A stretch of DNA of 18,074 nt from Desulfarculus sp. (GCA_020216805.1 JAIWNN010000133.1:1-18074), one strand, 5' to 3'. Counted from the stretch's first letter, positions 1 to 9,198 are shown. The notes: generated by a model from the sequence alone, not told the origin. Numbers and translations are program-made.

Positions 1-60
1 GGCCAGCCCAATGCCGGCCAGCAGACCTAAGCCCGGCCAGAGCAGGGGGTGGGTCGCCAC
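1..60 (-). CDS. N-terminal fragment of a hydrophobic membrane protein, possibly ComEC/Rec2
   Basis: The minus strand opens with a GTG codon at 60 and stays open to the window edge for 20 codons. The reading is VATHPLLWPGLGLLAGIGLA, a short polar start followed by a Gly/Leu-rich hydrophobic helix. It begins 57 nt after the stop of the DedA-like gene on the same strand, a normal operon distance, with a purine-rich GGGAG about 10 nt upstream. A short N-terminus running straight into a Leu/Gly-rich helix is typical of ComEC/Rec2 DNA-uptake channel proteins, but many membrane proteins begin this way. What is seen is only the open frame and its hydrophobicity; the ComEC name is a guess. Confidence 0.35.
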   Translation of the reverse strand, partial: MATHPLLWPGLGLLAGIGLA

Positions 61-117
61 CCCCGCCCCGCTCCCGCCCCGGCTCGCCCCCCCGGCCACG
101 GCCCCCCGACCGCCCGG

Positions 118-918
118 CTAGGCCTGGTCCGGACCGGGCGGTTCCTGGGGCGGGATCTCCAGCGGGCCGCGCCCCTTCTCCAGGCGGTAGAGCCACTGGT
201 AGATGCGCTCGCGCCAGAGCCAGACCGGCAGGATGAAGGCGATGCTGAGCAGGAAGAGCCAGAAGAAGGACCAGTAGTTCTCGTTGTAGACCGCCGCGCC
301 CTGGAGGCTGAGCAGCAGGGTGCCCGGCACCCGGCCCAGGGAGCTGACCACGAGGAAGATGCGAGCGCTCATGGGCGAGAGCCCCAGGGCGTAGCAGAAA
401 TAGTCCTTGGGGAAGCCGGGGATGACGAAGAAGATGAAGCTGGCGATGACGCCCTGGCGCTCCATCAGGTAGGCGATGCGGGTTAAATATTCCGGCGGGA
501 TCATGCGCTCCACGAAGGAGCGCCCCACCACCCGGGCCAGGTAGAAATTGATCCAGGAGCCGAGGGACAGTCCCACGGTGGAGTAGAGCAGGGCCTGCCA
601 CCAGCCGAAGACATAGCCCCCGGCCGCGCCCACCAACTCGCCGGGAATGGGGCTGATCAGCACCTGGAAGATCTGGAAGAGGATGAAGACCGCCGGGGCC
701 CAGACACCATAGGATTCGATGCGTTGGCGGAAGGCATCCTTGTCCTGGAGCAGGATCCACCACTCCTGGGTCAGGCGGGCCAGGGGCTCCCACCACCACC
801 AGACCGCCAGGCCCAGCACCAGCAACAGGCCCAGGCCCCACCAGGCCGCCAGGCGGCGCTGGCGGCGGCGGGCCTCGCGGTCCTGGGGGCTGTCCTGGAC
901 AGGCTGAGGCGGATGCAC
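118..918 (-). CDS. DedA/TVP38/TMEM64 (VTT-domain) integral membrane protein
   Basis: A 266-residue membrane protein of the VTT/SNARE-associated family (PF09335), members of which are linked to envelope homeostasis and, in some cases, lipid scrambling or undecaprenyl-phosphate flipping. A Trp-rich hydrophobic helix lies at about residues 22-42. The VTT core starts near residue 68 with the re-entrant segment ending SPIPGELVGAAGG. The family-typical IPGFPKDYFCYALGLSP and SSLGRVPGT stretches follow, then a C-terminal helix and a charged, proline-rich tail. I place the start at the GTG at 918 because GGGAG lies 10 nt upstream. The open frame continues to 1362, but that extension is Arg/Pro/Gly-rich low-complexity sequence overlapping the STAS gene in another frame. 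An intrinsic terminator ends directly at this gene's ribosome binding site, so expression may need read-through. The family call is firm; substrate and precise role are unknown. Confidence 0.85.
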   Translation of the reverse strand: MHPPQPVQDSPQDREARRRQRRLAAWWGLGLLLVLGLAVWWWWEPLARLTQEWWILLQDKDAFRQRIESYGVWAPAVFILFQIFQVLISPIPGELVGAAGGYVFGWWQALLYSTVGLSLGSWINFYLARVVGRSFVERMIPPEYLTRIAYLMERQGVIASFIFFVIPGFPKDYFCYALGLSPMSARIFLVVSSLGRVPGTLLLSLQGAAVYNENYWSFFWLFLLSIAFILPVWLWRERIYQWLYRLEKGRGPLEIPPQEPPGPDQA

Positions 919-933
919 GGAATGGTTTCTCCC

Positions 934-969
934 AAAAAAAAATTCAGGGGGGGGTCTATCGGCCCCTGA
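934..969 (-). terminator. Rho-independent terminator between the STAS and DedA-like genes
   Basis: Read on the minus strand, a 7-bp stem TCAGGGG / CCCCTGA (963-969 with 944-950) encloses a 12-nt loop. It is followed by one A and then nine T residues (942-934). This is a textbook intrinsic terminator for transcripts coming from the STAS gene. The U-tract is directly followed by GGGAGA (933-928), the ribosome binding site of the next gene, leaving no room for a separate promoter between them. Confidence 0.7.
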
Positions 970-1076
970 CGCGACCCCGGCCCACCCGCCCAGGGGCGGC
1001 CGGGACGGAGCGGGTTTCCGGTCGGAGGGGCGCGGCCTCGTGGGCCAAGCCTCCTCGCGCGGGCGCCCGCCGGAGA

Positions 1077-1409
1077 CTAGAAGCCTTCCAGGGCCACCGC
1101 CAGGTTGGGCTGGATTTGGAAGATGGAGGTGAAGCCGGCCACGTCGAAGACCTCCAACACATAGGGCTGGAGGCCGCAAAGAACCAGCTTGCCGGCCGAG
1201 GAGTTGATCCGCTTGGCGGTGGAGAGCAGGACCCTTAAGCCGGCGCTGCTTATGTAATCCACCCCGGTCATCTCGATCAGCAGCTTGTTGCCGCCGTCGG
1301 CCACGGCCTTCTGCAGACCCTCGTCCACCCGGCCCGCGCTCTGCGCGTCGAACCTCCCGCAAAGCTTGACGACATTAACGCCGTTCTCTTGGCTGGTCGT
1401 GATCTCCAT
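1077..1409 (-). CDS. Single-domain STAS protein, anti-sigma-factor-antagonist type
   Basis: A 110-residue protein that is essentially one STAS domain, the size of SpoIIAA/RsbV-type antagonists (usually 100-115 aa). These proteins bind an anti-sigma kinase and are switched off by phosphorylation of a conserved Ser or Thr. The diagnostic stretch is VDYISSAGLRVLLSTAKRI, where one of the paired Ser residues would be the phosphorylation site. The N-terminal strand GVNVVKLCGRFDAQSAGRV and the C-terminal LVLCGLQPYVLEVFDVAGF also fit the fold. The ATG at 1409 is chosen because AGGAG lies 8 nt upstream; an in-frame Met at 1502 has no such signal. No partner kinase or sigma factor is encoded in the window, so whether it acts on a sigma factor or another output such as a phosphatase cascade is open. 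Confidence 0.88.
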   Translation of the reverse strand: MEITTSQENGVNVVKLCGRFDAQSAGRVDEGLQKAVADGGNKLLIEMTGVDYISSAGLRVLLSTAKRINSSAGKLVLCGLQPYVLEVFDVAGFTSIFQIQPNLAVALEGF

Positions 1410-1450
1410 GCCTTGGTCTCCTCTATGCCCCGTCCCTGATGGTCTATGGA

Positions 1451-1479
1451 AAACTAGCAGGAAAGCCAGGACCTGGCAA
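1451..1479 (-). promoter_or_regulatory. Candidate sigma70-type promoter of the STAS gene
   Basis: On the minus strand TTGCCA (1479-1474, five of six matches to the -35 consensus) is followed by exactly 17 nt and TAGTTT (1456-1451), preceded by TGC as in extended -10 elements. It would start transcription about 35 nt before the STAS ATG. The -10 box itself is weak. Confidence 0.4.
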
Positions 1480-1498
1480 GGGCGGGGGCAAGCCCGGT

Positions 1499-2359
1499 TC
1501 ACCAGTGGGGTTGGTTTCCGATCCGCTGGCCCATCACCTCCAGGGTGTCGGTGACCACCACGAAGGCGTTGGGATCGTGAATTCGCACCAGCTCCTTGAC
1601 CCGGGGCAGTTCGTTGAACTGGATCACGGCGTAGATGATGTGCTCGGCCTCTCCGCTATAGGCCCCCCTCCCCTCCAGGATGGTGGCCCCGCGGTGGATG
1701 TGGTGCAGGATGCCGTCGGCGATCTCCCGCCAGCGGGAGCTGATGATGAAGACCGCCTTGCGCTGGCTCAGGCCCACCACCACCAGGTTGGTGATCTTGG
1801 CCGAGGCGAAGAGATAGACCAGGGTGTAGAGCGCGCCTTCCAGCGAGATCAACAGCGCCGCCCCGGCCAGGACCGTGCAGTTGAAGCCCAGCACCGTGGA
1901 GCCGGGTTTGAGCGAGAAGCGCTTGTAGAGGATCACCGCCAGGATGTCGGTGCCGCCGGAGGAGCCCAGCGAGCGCAGGATCAGGCCGGTGCCCCCGCCC
2001 ACCAGGATGCCGGCCAACAGCGCGGCCAGGATGCGGTCTTTAACCCCCAGGTCGCCGGGCTGGATCCACTGCAGGGCCGCGGCCAGGATCAGGGCTCCGG
2101 CCACCGACCAGGCGAAGAAGCGCCGACCCACGAAGCGCCAGCCCAAAACGTACAGCGGCAGGTTCAGGAGCAGGTAGAGCAGGCTCACCGACCAGACCGG
2201 GGCCAGATAGTGGATCAACAGGGCCAGGCCGGTGAAACCGCCGCTCAAAAACCCCCGCGGCAGCAGGATGCCGTTGACCGCGACGGCGGTCAGCAGGCTG
2301 CCGACGCAGAGCAGGATCAGGCTCAACGTCCACCGGCCGATCTGGCGGCCCATGGCCAT
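1499..2359 (-). CDS. YitT family membrane protein (DUF161 plus DUF2179)
   Basis: A 286-residue protein with the full YitT layout. The N-terminal membrane part (PF02588) spans roughly residues 10-190 with five or six hydrophobic segments, including VNGILLPRGFLSGGFTGLAL and the glycine-rich GGGTGLILRSLGSSGGTDIL typical of the family. A soluble C-terminal DUF2179 domain follows (about 205-275: QRKAVFIISSRWREIADGIL to PNAFVVVTDTLEVMG). Length is normal (270-290 aa). The ATG at 2359 has GGAGG 6 nt upstream; a second Met two codons later is less well spaced. It follows the DUF3786 gene after only 22 nt on the same strand, so the two are probably co-transcribed. No transport substrate is established for the family, and none is suggested by the neighbours. 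Confidence 0.88.
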   Translation of the reverse strand: MAMGRQIGRWTLSLILLCVGSLLTAVAVNGILLPRGFLSGGFTGLALLIHYLAPVWSVSLLYLLLNLPLYVLGWRFVGRRFFAWSVAGALILAAALQWIQPGDLGVKDRILAALLAGILVGGGTGLILRSLGSSGGTDILAVILYKRFSLKPGSTVLGFNCTVLAGAALLISLEGALYTLVYLFASAKITNLVVVGLSQRKAVFIISSRWREIADGILHHIHRGATILEGRGAYSGEAEHIIYAVIQFNELPRVKELVRIHDPNAFVVVTDTLEVMGQRIGNQPHW

Positions 2360-2381
2360 GGCGGTCCTCCGGCCCCCGGTC

Positions 2382-3011
2382 TCAGCCCTGGCGGGACAGG
2401 GCCATCATCTTGTAGATCGGCAGACCCGCGGCCAGGGCGATGTCCTCGGTGGAAAGATAATGGCCGATGCTTTTGTCCATCAACACGTTGCCGTCGGCCG
2501 GGAACTCCTCGTCGCCGGCCCAGAGCACCAGGAGGAACTCCACCCGGGGAAAGGCGCGCACGATCACCGAGGCGTCGCCCGCCTCGCCGCCCTCGCGGCC
2601 GCCCACCTTCACCGCCAGGGTCTTGAGGAGCTCCGGCCGCTGCCCGAAAAAGCCCACCAGGGGGTCCTTGGCCCTTTTCACGAAGGCCGACCAGTAGAAC
2701 TCCCCCGCCTCCACCTCGCGGAAGGTGATCCACTCGCCCGTCACCGGCGCGCCGTCGGCCCGGGCCAGATAGTGCAGCACCAGGGCCTGCTCGGCCAGGG
2801 GCAGGGCCGGGCCGTCGTCGCGATGGCCGACCGTCATGGCCCCCTGAGGGTCGCGGGTGATCTGCAGCGGCCGGCCGTAATAATGCAGGCGCAGGCTCCC
2901 GTCGGCGTCCAGCTCCGCCCCGGAGCGCCGGGCCACCTCGGCCAGGTCGGCCCCGGCCAGCTCCTGGGCCGCCAGGTCGAAACTCATTTGATAGTCGTCC
3001 ACGCGGGCCAT
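2382..3011 (-). CDS. DUF3786 domain protein
   Basis: A 209-residue soluble protein matching the DUF3786 family, which I know mainly from Desulfobacterota and clostridia. Recognisable pieces are the strand LRLHYYGRPLQITRD, LALHYLARADG-like text (here LVLHYLARADG), then GEWITFREVEAGEFYWSAF near the middle. The C-terminal signature is AFPRVEFLLVLWAGDEEFP followed by ILFD-like VLMDKSIGHYLSTEDI. Some family members occur beside corrinoid or iron-sulfur proteins of one-carbon metabolism; none is present here. The ATG at 3011 is chosen because GGAGGAG lies 8 nt upstream; the open frame before it (to 3194) is Arg-rich and runs into the repeat. It sits 22 nt upstream of the YitT gene. The biochemical function is unknown. 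Confidence 0.75.
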   Translation of the reverse strand: MARVDDYQMSFDLAAQELAGADLAEVARRSGAELDADGSLRLHYYGRPLQITRDPQGAMTVGHRDDGPALPLAEQALVLHYLARADGAPVTGEWITFREVEAGEFYWSAFVKRAKDPLVGFFGQRPELLKTLAVKVGGREGGEAGDASVIVRAFPRVEFLLVLWAGDEEFPADGNVLMDKSIGHYLSTEDIALAAGLPIYKMMALSRQG

Positions 3012-3104
3012 GCCGCCTTCTCCTCCGCGCTCCGGCGGTCCCAGGCTCAGTCCAGTCCCCCGGTCCTGCCGCCGGTTGATCGCCCAAGTACTTTTCACAC
3101 CAAC

Positions 3105-3126
3105 ATAATACCGGATCAGCAATCCG
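3105..3126 (-). promoter_or_regulatory. Weak promoter/operator candidate upstream of the DUF3786 gene
   Basis: On the minus strand a good -10 box TATTAT (3110-3105) is immediately preceded by an inverted repeat CGGAT-N5-ATCCG (3112-3126). No convincing -35 box is found 16-18 nt upstream. The repeat sits where an activator or repressor could act. Confidence 0.25.
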
Positions 3127-3164
3127 AACCTGGGCCGACGGTGAGCTCCGCGCCCACCCTTTTT

Positions 3165-3270
3165 GTCATTGCGAGGAGCGAAGCGACGCGGCAATCTCTC
3201 CCGGCTTTCCTAGTCCATTCCACGCATCCAGATAATATCGCAAGAGATTGCTTCGCTTCGCTCGCAAATG
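3165..3270. repeat. Inverted pair of CATTGCGAG-type interspersed repeats
   Basis: The left copy (3165-3198) begins GTCATTGCGAGGAGCGAAGC and ends GGCAATCTC. The right copy (3244-3270) is in opposite orientation and, when reversed, reads CATTTGCGAGCGAAGCGAAG followed by CAATCTC. They are separated by 45 nt and can form a long imperfect stem-loop. This repeat type is widespread in intergenic regions of many bacterial genomes. Here it lies between the stops and starts of two minus-strand genes and could also shape the 3' end of the ABC exporter mRNA, which has no other clear terminator. Confidence 0.8.
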
Positions 3271-3314
3271 GCACGTTAACGCCCACGGCGACGCCTTGGG
3301 GGTGTCAACCGGCC

Positions 3315-4976
3315 CTACTCGCGGTGCTCGGGCCGGCTGATGTCCACCAGCTCGCCGTATTCCATCTTCACCACCCGGTCGGCCAGGTGGAAGAAACGGT
3401 CGTCGTGGCTCACCGCCACCACGGTGCGCCCCATGGCCTTGAGCCGGGGCAGGAACTCCTCGTAGAAATAGCGCCGGAACTGGGGGTCCAGGTCGGCGGC
3501 CACCTCGTCGAAGACGAAGATGGGCTTGTTCTCGATGTAGGTGCAGATCATGGCCAGGCGGCGTTTCTGCCCGCTGCTCAGGTTGAGGTTGGTGAAGCGC
3601 CCCTCCTTGAAATCGGTCTGCCCGGTCAGATCCATGGTCTCGATCAGCTCCCGGATCAGGGCCTCGTTGACCTCCCCCAACCCGTAGAGCCGGTCGAAGA
3701 GATGGAAGTCGCTGAAGATGATCGTGAAGCTATCCCGGTAGTGGGCGTAGGAGGCCTGGTCCACGTCGACGCCGTCCACGAAGATGGTCCCGGCGGTGGG
3801 GTAGTACAGGCCGGTGATCAGCTTGAGCAGGGTGGACTTTCCGCTGCCGTTGCCGCCCACGATGAACAGGATCTCGCCCCGGTTGAGGTCCAGGTCCAAA
3901 GGTCCCAGGTGGAAGCCCTGCCCCCCGTTGCCGTTGGTGGTGTAGCGGAAGCTGATTCCCCGCAGCATGATGCGTTGGAAGTTCTCCCCCGGCAGGGGGC
4001 TCTCCGCGGCCGTCGCTTTGGTGTCGTCGGCCTGCTCCAGCTTTTTTTCCAGGGCCTCGATCTCGGTCAGGGCGAATTCGGCCTTGTAGATGTTGGGCAA
4101 CAGCGCCACCACCTGGCCCAGCGGGCCCAGGGTGAACAACACCACGGTGACGATGTTGTGCAGGTTGGTGCTGTCCTTGTCGCCCATCTGGGGCAGCACG
4201 AAGACGATGGCCGCGATCAGGAACATGAAGAAGGACTGGGCGAAGATGTAGTTGTTGATGGCCAGGATCTCGCTGTCGATCTTGGCCGCCCGGGCGTCCA
4301 TCGACCCGGCCCGCAGATAGTTCTCGTACAGATCCCGGCCCCGGGCCGAGTTGATCTTGACCTCCTTGAAGCCGTCCACCAGGTTGTTGAGATGTCTGAG
4401 GAACCGCCCCTCCCGCTCCTTGGTCTGGGCCAGCTTCTGGTTGATCTTCTTCTGGGTGCCCTGGTAGATCACGATCGAGGCCCCGATGATGATCGAGCAC
4501 AGGATCAGGGCCATCGGCGAGAGCACGGCCACGTAGGCGAAGCTGGCCGCCAGCATCACCGCCGAGGAGAGCGTCACCGTGATATAACGCGCCGCCTCGA
4601 ACAGCACGTCGGTGTGCTCCAAGAGGTTTTTGTAGACCTGGGTGCGGTCCAGGCGTTCGAAGGAGCGCAGGTCCGAGCGCCGCAGCTTGTCGGCGATGCG
4701 CAACTGGGTGTCGTAGATGATCTGCCCGGCCCGGGTCACGGTCTGGGCGAAGGCGTACTTGTTGGCCAGGGCGAAGGCCGCGATGCAGACCATGAACAGC
4801 GCGAAGAGCCGGAAGTTCAGGCTCTCGGCGTCGGTCCGCTCCCCGGCCTGGTTGATGATCACCAGGCAGGCCGCCTGCAACAGGCCCGAGACCGCCGCCG
4901 CCGCCAGGATCTTCAGCCCCTCGCGGCCGAAACCGGCGCCCAACAGCCTGATGAAGCGCGAATTGAAACCAAACAT
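3315..4976 (-). CDS. Cyclic-peptide-type export ABC transporter (SyrD/PvdE/YojI family), membrane and ATPase domains fused
   Basis: A 553-residue half-transporter that would act as a homodimer in the inner membrane. The transmembrane domain (about residues 1-310) holds hydrophobic segments at EGLKILAAAAVSGLLQAACL, LFALFMVCIAAFALA, YITVTLSSAVMLAASFAYVA, a paired helix ending MALILCSIIIGASIVIY, and AQSFFMFLIAAIVFVLP. The ATPase domain has Walker A GGNGSGKST (374-382), signature LSSGQKRRLA, Walker B IFVFDEVAADLD and switch His in SHDDRFF. The SSGQKKRLA-like signature and the DEVAADLDPxFRRxFY stretch are characteristic of the family that exports syringomycin-type lipopeptides, pyoverdine precursor or microcin J25. 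I chose the ATG at 4976, giving the usual length, with GGAAGG 5 nt upstream; further Met codons upstream reach 5054. No peptide synthetase or precursor peptide is visible nearby, so the cargo is unknown. Confidence 0.85.
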   Translation of the reverse strand: MFGFNSRFIRLLGAGFGREGLKILAAAAVSGLLQAACLVIINQAGERTDAESLNFRLFALFMVCIAAFALANKYAFAQTVTRAGQIIYDTQLRIADKLRRSDLRSFERLDRTQVYKNLLEHTDVLFEAARYITVTLSSAVMLAASFAYVAVLSPMALILCSIIIGASIVIYQGTQKKINQKLAQTKEREGRFLRHLNNLVDGFKEVKINSARGRDLYENYLRAGSMDARAAKIDSEILAINNYIFAQSFFMFLIAAIVFVLPQMGDKDSTNLHNIVTVVLFTLGPLGQVVALLPNIYKAEFALTEIEALEKKLEQADDTKATAAESPLPGENFQRIMLRGISFRYTTNGNGGQGFHLGPLDLDLNRGEILFIVGGNGSGKSTLLKLITGLYYPTAGTIFVDGVDVDQASYAHYRDSFTIIFSDFHLFDRLYGLGEVNEALIRELIETMDLTGQTDFKEGRFTNLNLSSGQKRRLAMICTYIENKPIFVFDEVAADLDPQFRRYFYEEFLPRLKAMGRTVVAVSHDDRFFHLADRVVKMEYGELVDISRPEHRE

Positions 4977-5109
4977 CCCGACCTTCCGGCAACACCCGTC
5001 CATCACGCCCCGCGGCGCAACCTCTAACATGCCATCAACCCCGCCCCGGGGCAACCGCTAATGATGGCGCGGGGATGGGGAGGGAATGGGGAGAGACGGG
5101 AAGATGCGC

Positions 5110-5145
5110 GGGGGGACCTTTTTCGTGCCGAAAAAGGTTCCCCCC
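5110..5145. terminator. Long near-perfect hairpin in the divergent intergenic region
   Basis: Arms 5110-5125 (GGGGGGACCTTTTTCG) and 5129-5145 pair completely except for a single bulged base, leaving a 3-nt loop TGC. The stem contains A/T runs on both arms, so either strand yields a hairpin with internal U residues. It lies between the divergent ABC exporter and Smr genes, where no transcript is expected to end, which argues for a dispersed repeat element or a barrier against outside transcription rather than a gene-specific terminator. Confidence 0.55.
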
Positions 5146-5269
5146 GCACCCCCCTCCCAAAAGGCGCGGTCATGGGGCCAAGCCCAATGGCCTGGGGGGG
5201 GGAGGAGGGTGGACCGGAACGGGGCGGTCCAGGCTGGAGGGCCACCAAGGGCCGGGGTAAGATAGGGCC

Positions 5270-6001
5270 ATGGCCAAGCGCAAGAAGAAAAAGGCCGAAA
5301 CAGCGGCCCCAGCCAAGCCCGCGCCGGTGGGTCCTTTCCACGCTCCCTTCGCCGGATTGGGCCAGGCCCTGCGCGCCGCCCCGCCACCGCCACCGCCGGC
5401 CCCCAAGCCCGCCCCCCCGCCGGAGCCGGAGCCCGAGCCGGGCGAGGACGAGCTTTTCGCCCGGGCCATGGCCGACGTGCGCCCGGTGGAGCGCGGACCC
5501 CGCCGCGCCACCCGGCCCGACGCCCCCCGCCCCCGCCTGGAAAAGGCCCCGGACGAGGACTTGGAGGTCCTGGCCCAGTTGGCCGACCTGGTGGCCGGCG
5601 AGGCGGAGTTCGACCTGCGTTTCAGCGACGAGTACGTGCAGGGGGCCCTGGACGGGGTGGGCCCCGAGTTGATGGACCGCCTGCACCAGGGCGAGTTCCC
5701 GGTCCAGGACTACCTGGACCTGCACGGCCTGGGTCTGGTCGAGGCCCAGAACGCGGTGGAACAATTCCTGGTCAACGCCCAGACCCGGGGCCTGCGCCAC
5801 GTGCTCATCGTCCACGGCCGGGGCTTCCGCTCCCCCGGCGGCATCCCGGTGCTCAAGACCGCCCTGACCCAATGGCTGGGCCAGAAGCGCCTGGCCAAGC
5901 GGGTGCTGGCCTTTTGCACCGCCCGGCAGCGCGACGGCGGACCGGGCGCGGTCTACGTGCTGCTGCGCAAATGGCAGGGCCGGGCCGGCCGCCGCTGGTG
6001 A
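5270..6001 (+). CDS. Smr domain protein (MutS2 C-terminal-like putative nuclease)
   Basis: A 243-residue protein. Residues 1-10 are Lys-rich (MAKRKKKKAE). Residues about 38-62 form a proline-rich linker that turns acidic (PPPPPP to EPEPEPGEDE). The C-terminal part (about 148-240) is an Smr domain, with LDLHGL (His at 152) and the catalytic-type HGRG motif (His at 182). Just before it, the segment FSDEYVQGALDGVGPELMDRLHQGEFPVQDYLDLHG is typical of stand-alone bacterial Smr proteins. Such domains nick or cleave DNA or RNA; recent work on relatives (SmrB, MutS2) links them to collided ribosomes and mRNA cleavage. The ATG at 5270 has only a modest upstream AGG. It is followed on the same strand by clpB after 223 nt, probably with its own promoter. 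Confidence 0.85.
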   Translation: MAKRKKKKAETAAPAKPAPVGPFHAPFAGLGQALRAAPPPPPPAPKPAPPPEPEPEPGEDELFARAMADVRPVERGPRRATRPDAPRPRLEKAPDEDLEVLAQLADLVAGEAEFDLRFSDEYVQGALDGVGPELMDRLHQGEFPVQDYLDLHGLGLVEAQNAVEQFLVNAQTRGLRHVLIVHGRGFRSPGGIPVLKTALTQWLGQKRLAKRVLAFCTARQRDGGPGAVYVLLRKWQGRAGRRW

Positions 6002-6099
6002 TTACCCGCCCCACCCTGGTCCTCGCCAACTGATAAGCCTTCCTGAAGTCTTGCAGCCCTTCCGGGCGTGCTTACCTTTTTGCTAACCTGATGGTTGAG

Positions 6100-6143
6100 C
6101 GAGCGCTCGGCCATCGGCCGCGCCCAAGCTTCTCGGCTTGGGC
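6100..6143 (+). promoter_or_regulatory. clpB leader: palindrome and stem-loop
   Basis: The 223 nt before clpB contain a 10-bp palindrome CGAGCGCTCG (6100-6109). About a dozen nt later comes a perfect 8-bp hairpin GCCCAAGC-TTCTCG-GCTTGGGC (6122-6143) followed by a short T-rich stretch. I find no CIRCE operator and no convincing sigma32 promoter. The hairpin lies 81 nt before the start codon and may act as an attenuator or mRNA-stability element. The structure is seen; its function is inferred. Confidence 0.35.
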
Positions 6144-6224
6144 CGTTTGTTGAGGGTCGCCGGCTTCCGGACGTCGACCCTGAGCAAACGAAAACTTCTC
6201 CAGAAAACCGGAAAGGAACCTGCC

Positions 6225-8810
<2,586 letters not shown>

Positions 8811-8832
8811 CCAACAGCGCCACCAACCAACC

Positions 8833-8856
8833 GGGGCGGGGAGAAATCCCCGTCCC
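8833..8856 (+). terminator. Hairpin downstream of clpB
   Basis: A 10-bp stem GGGGCGGGGA / TCCCCGTCCC with one G-U pair closes on a GAAA tetraloop, 22 nt after the clpB stop. There is no U-tract after it, so it may protect the 3' end or aid Rho-dependent termination rather than terminate on its own. Confidence 0.45.
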
Positions 8857-9018
8857 AGGTGATTGACCGGCGGGATGAGGCTGTGCTCCTGAACAGCCCT
8901 CGCGCCGGACCAAGAAGCCGGCCGACGGGGCGCTCAGGGGCCTGGCTCCGGGATTTGGCCAGAGGTGGGGGGGCGGGGCGTCCTTCGCTGCCCCCCATCG
9001 TTCCACCACCGATCCCGG

Positions 9019-9198
9019 GGTCGGGCCGGCCTATCCCTCAACCGCCTGCTGGAAAACCGCCACGGTTGGCGGGGGGACTTCCGTGTCAGCGCGGCCAATC
9101 CCACCGCCGAGCGTGATGCGGCGGTGGAGATGCTGGAGCAAAGCCCGCCCGGTTCCAAACGACCGATCCTGGCTGAGGTGGCAAGGCTCCTGGTTTGA
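9019..9198 (+). pseudogene. Decayed fragment of an IS5/IS4-type transposase
   Basis: One plus-strand frame, with no proper start, reads NRLLENRHGWRGDF then RVSAANPTAERDAAVEMLEQ and stops at 9198. The pattern ENRxG, about ten residues, then A-x-x-TAERxAAxxM is the segment that precedes the second catalytic Asp region (TLGADKxYD) in many IS5-group transposases. In intact enzymes a TLGADK motif should follow; here the frame continues GSKRPILAEVARLLV and ends, so the key Asp is absent. No flanking inverted repeats were recognised. It lies in the roughly 600-nt gap between clpB and the polysaccharide genes, a plausible scar of past insertion. The motif match comes from memory, not an alignment. 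Confidence 0.45.

Noticed and set aside
1059..1070. A 12-bp palindrome GCGGGCGCCCGC just after the STAS stop.
   Set aside because: No loop for an RNA hairpin and no U-tract; the real terminator is at 934-969, and such palindromes are common at this G+C.
919..1362. N-terminal extension of the DedA-like protein by 148 codons.
   Set aside because: It overlaps the STAS gene in another frame, crosses a terminator, and is Arg/Pro/Gly-rich with no domain.
3269..3285. TGGCACG as a possible sigma54 -24 box.
   Set aside because: No GC at the correct -12 spacing, and the genes downstream lie on the other strand.
2232..5027. A 931-codon open frame on the plus strand.
   Set aside because: It is antisense to the ABC exporter, DUF3786 and YitT genes, its translation is His/Gln/Asp/Gly low-complexity text without any domain, and it has no ribosome binding site. 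It is a by-product of high G+C.
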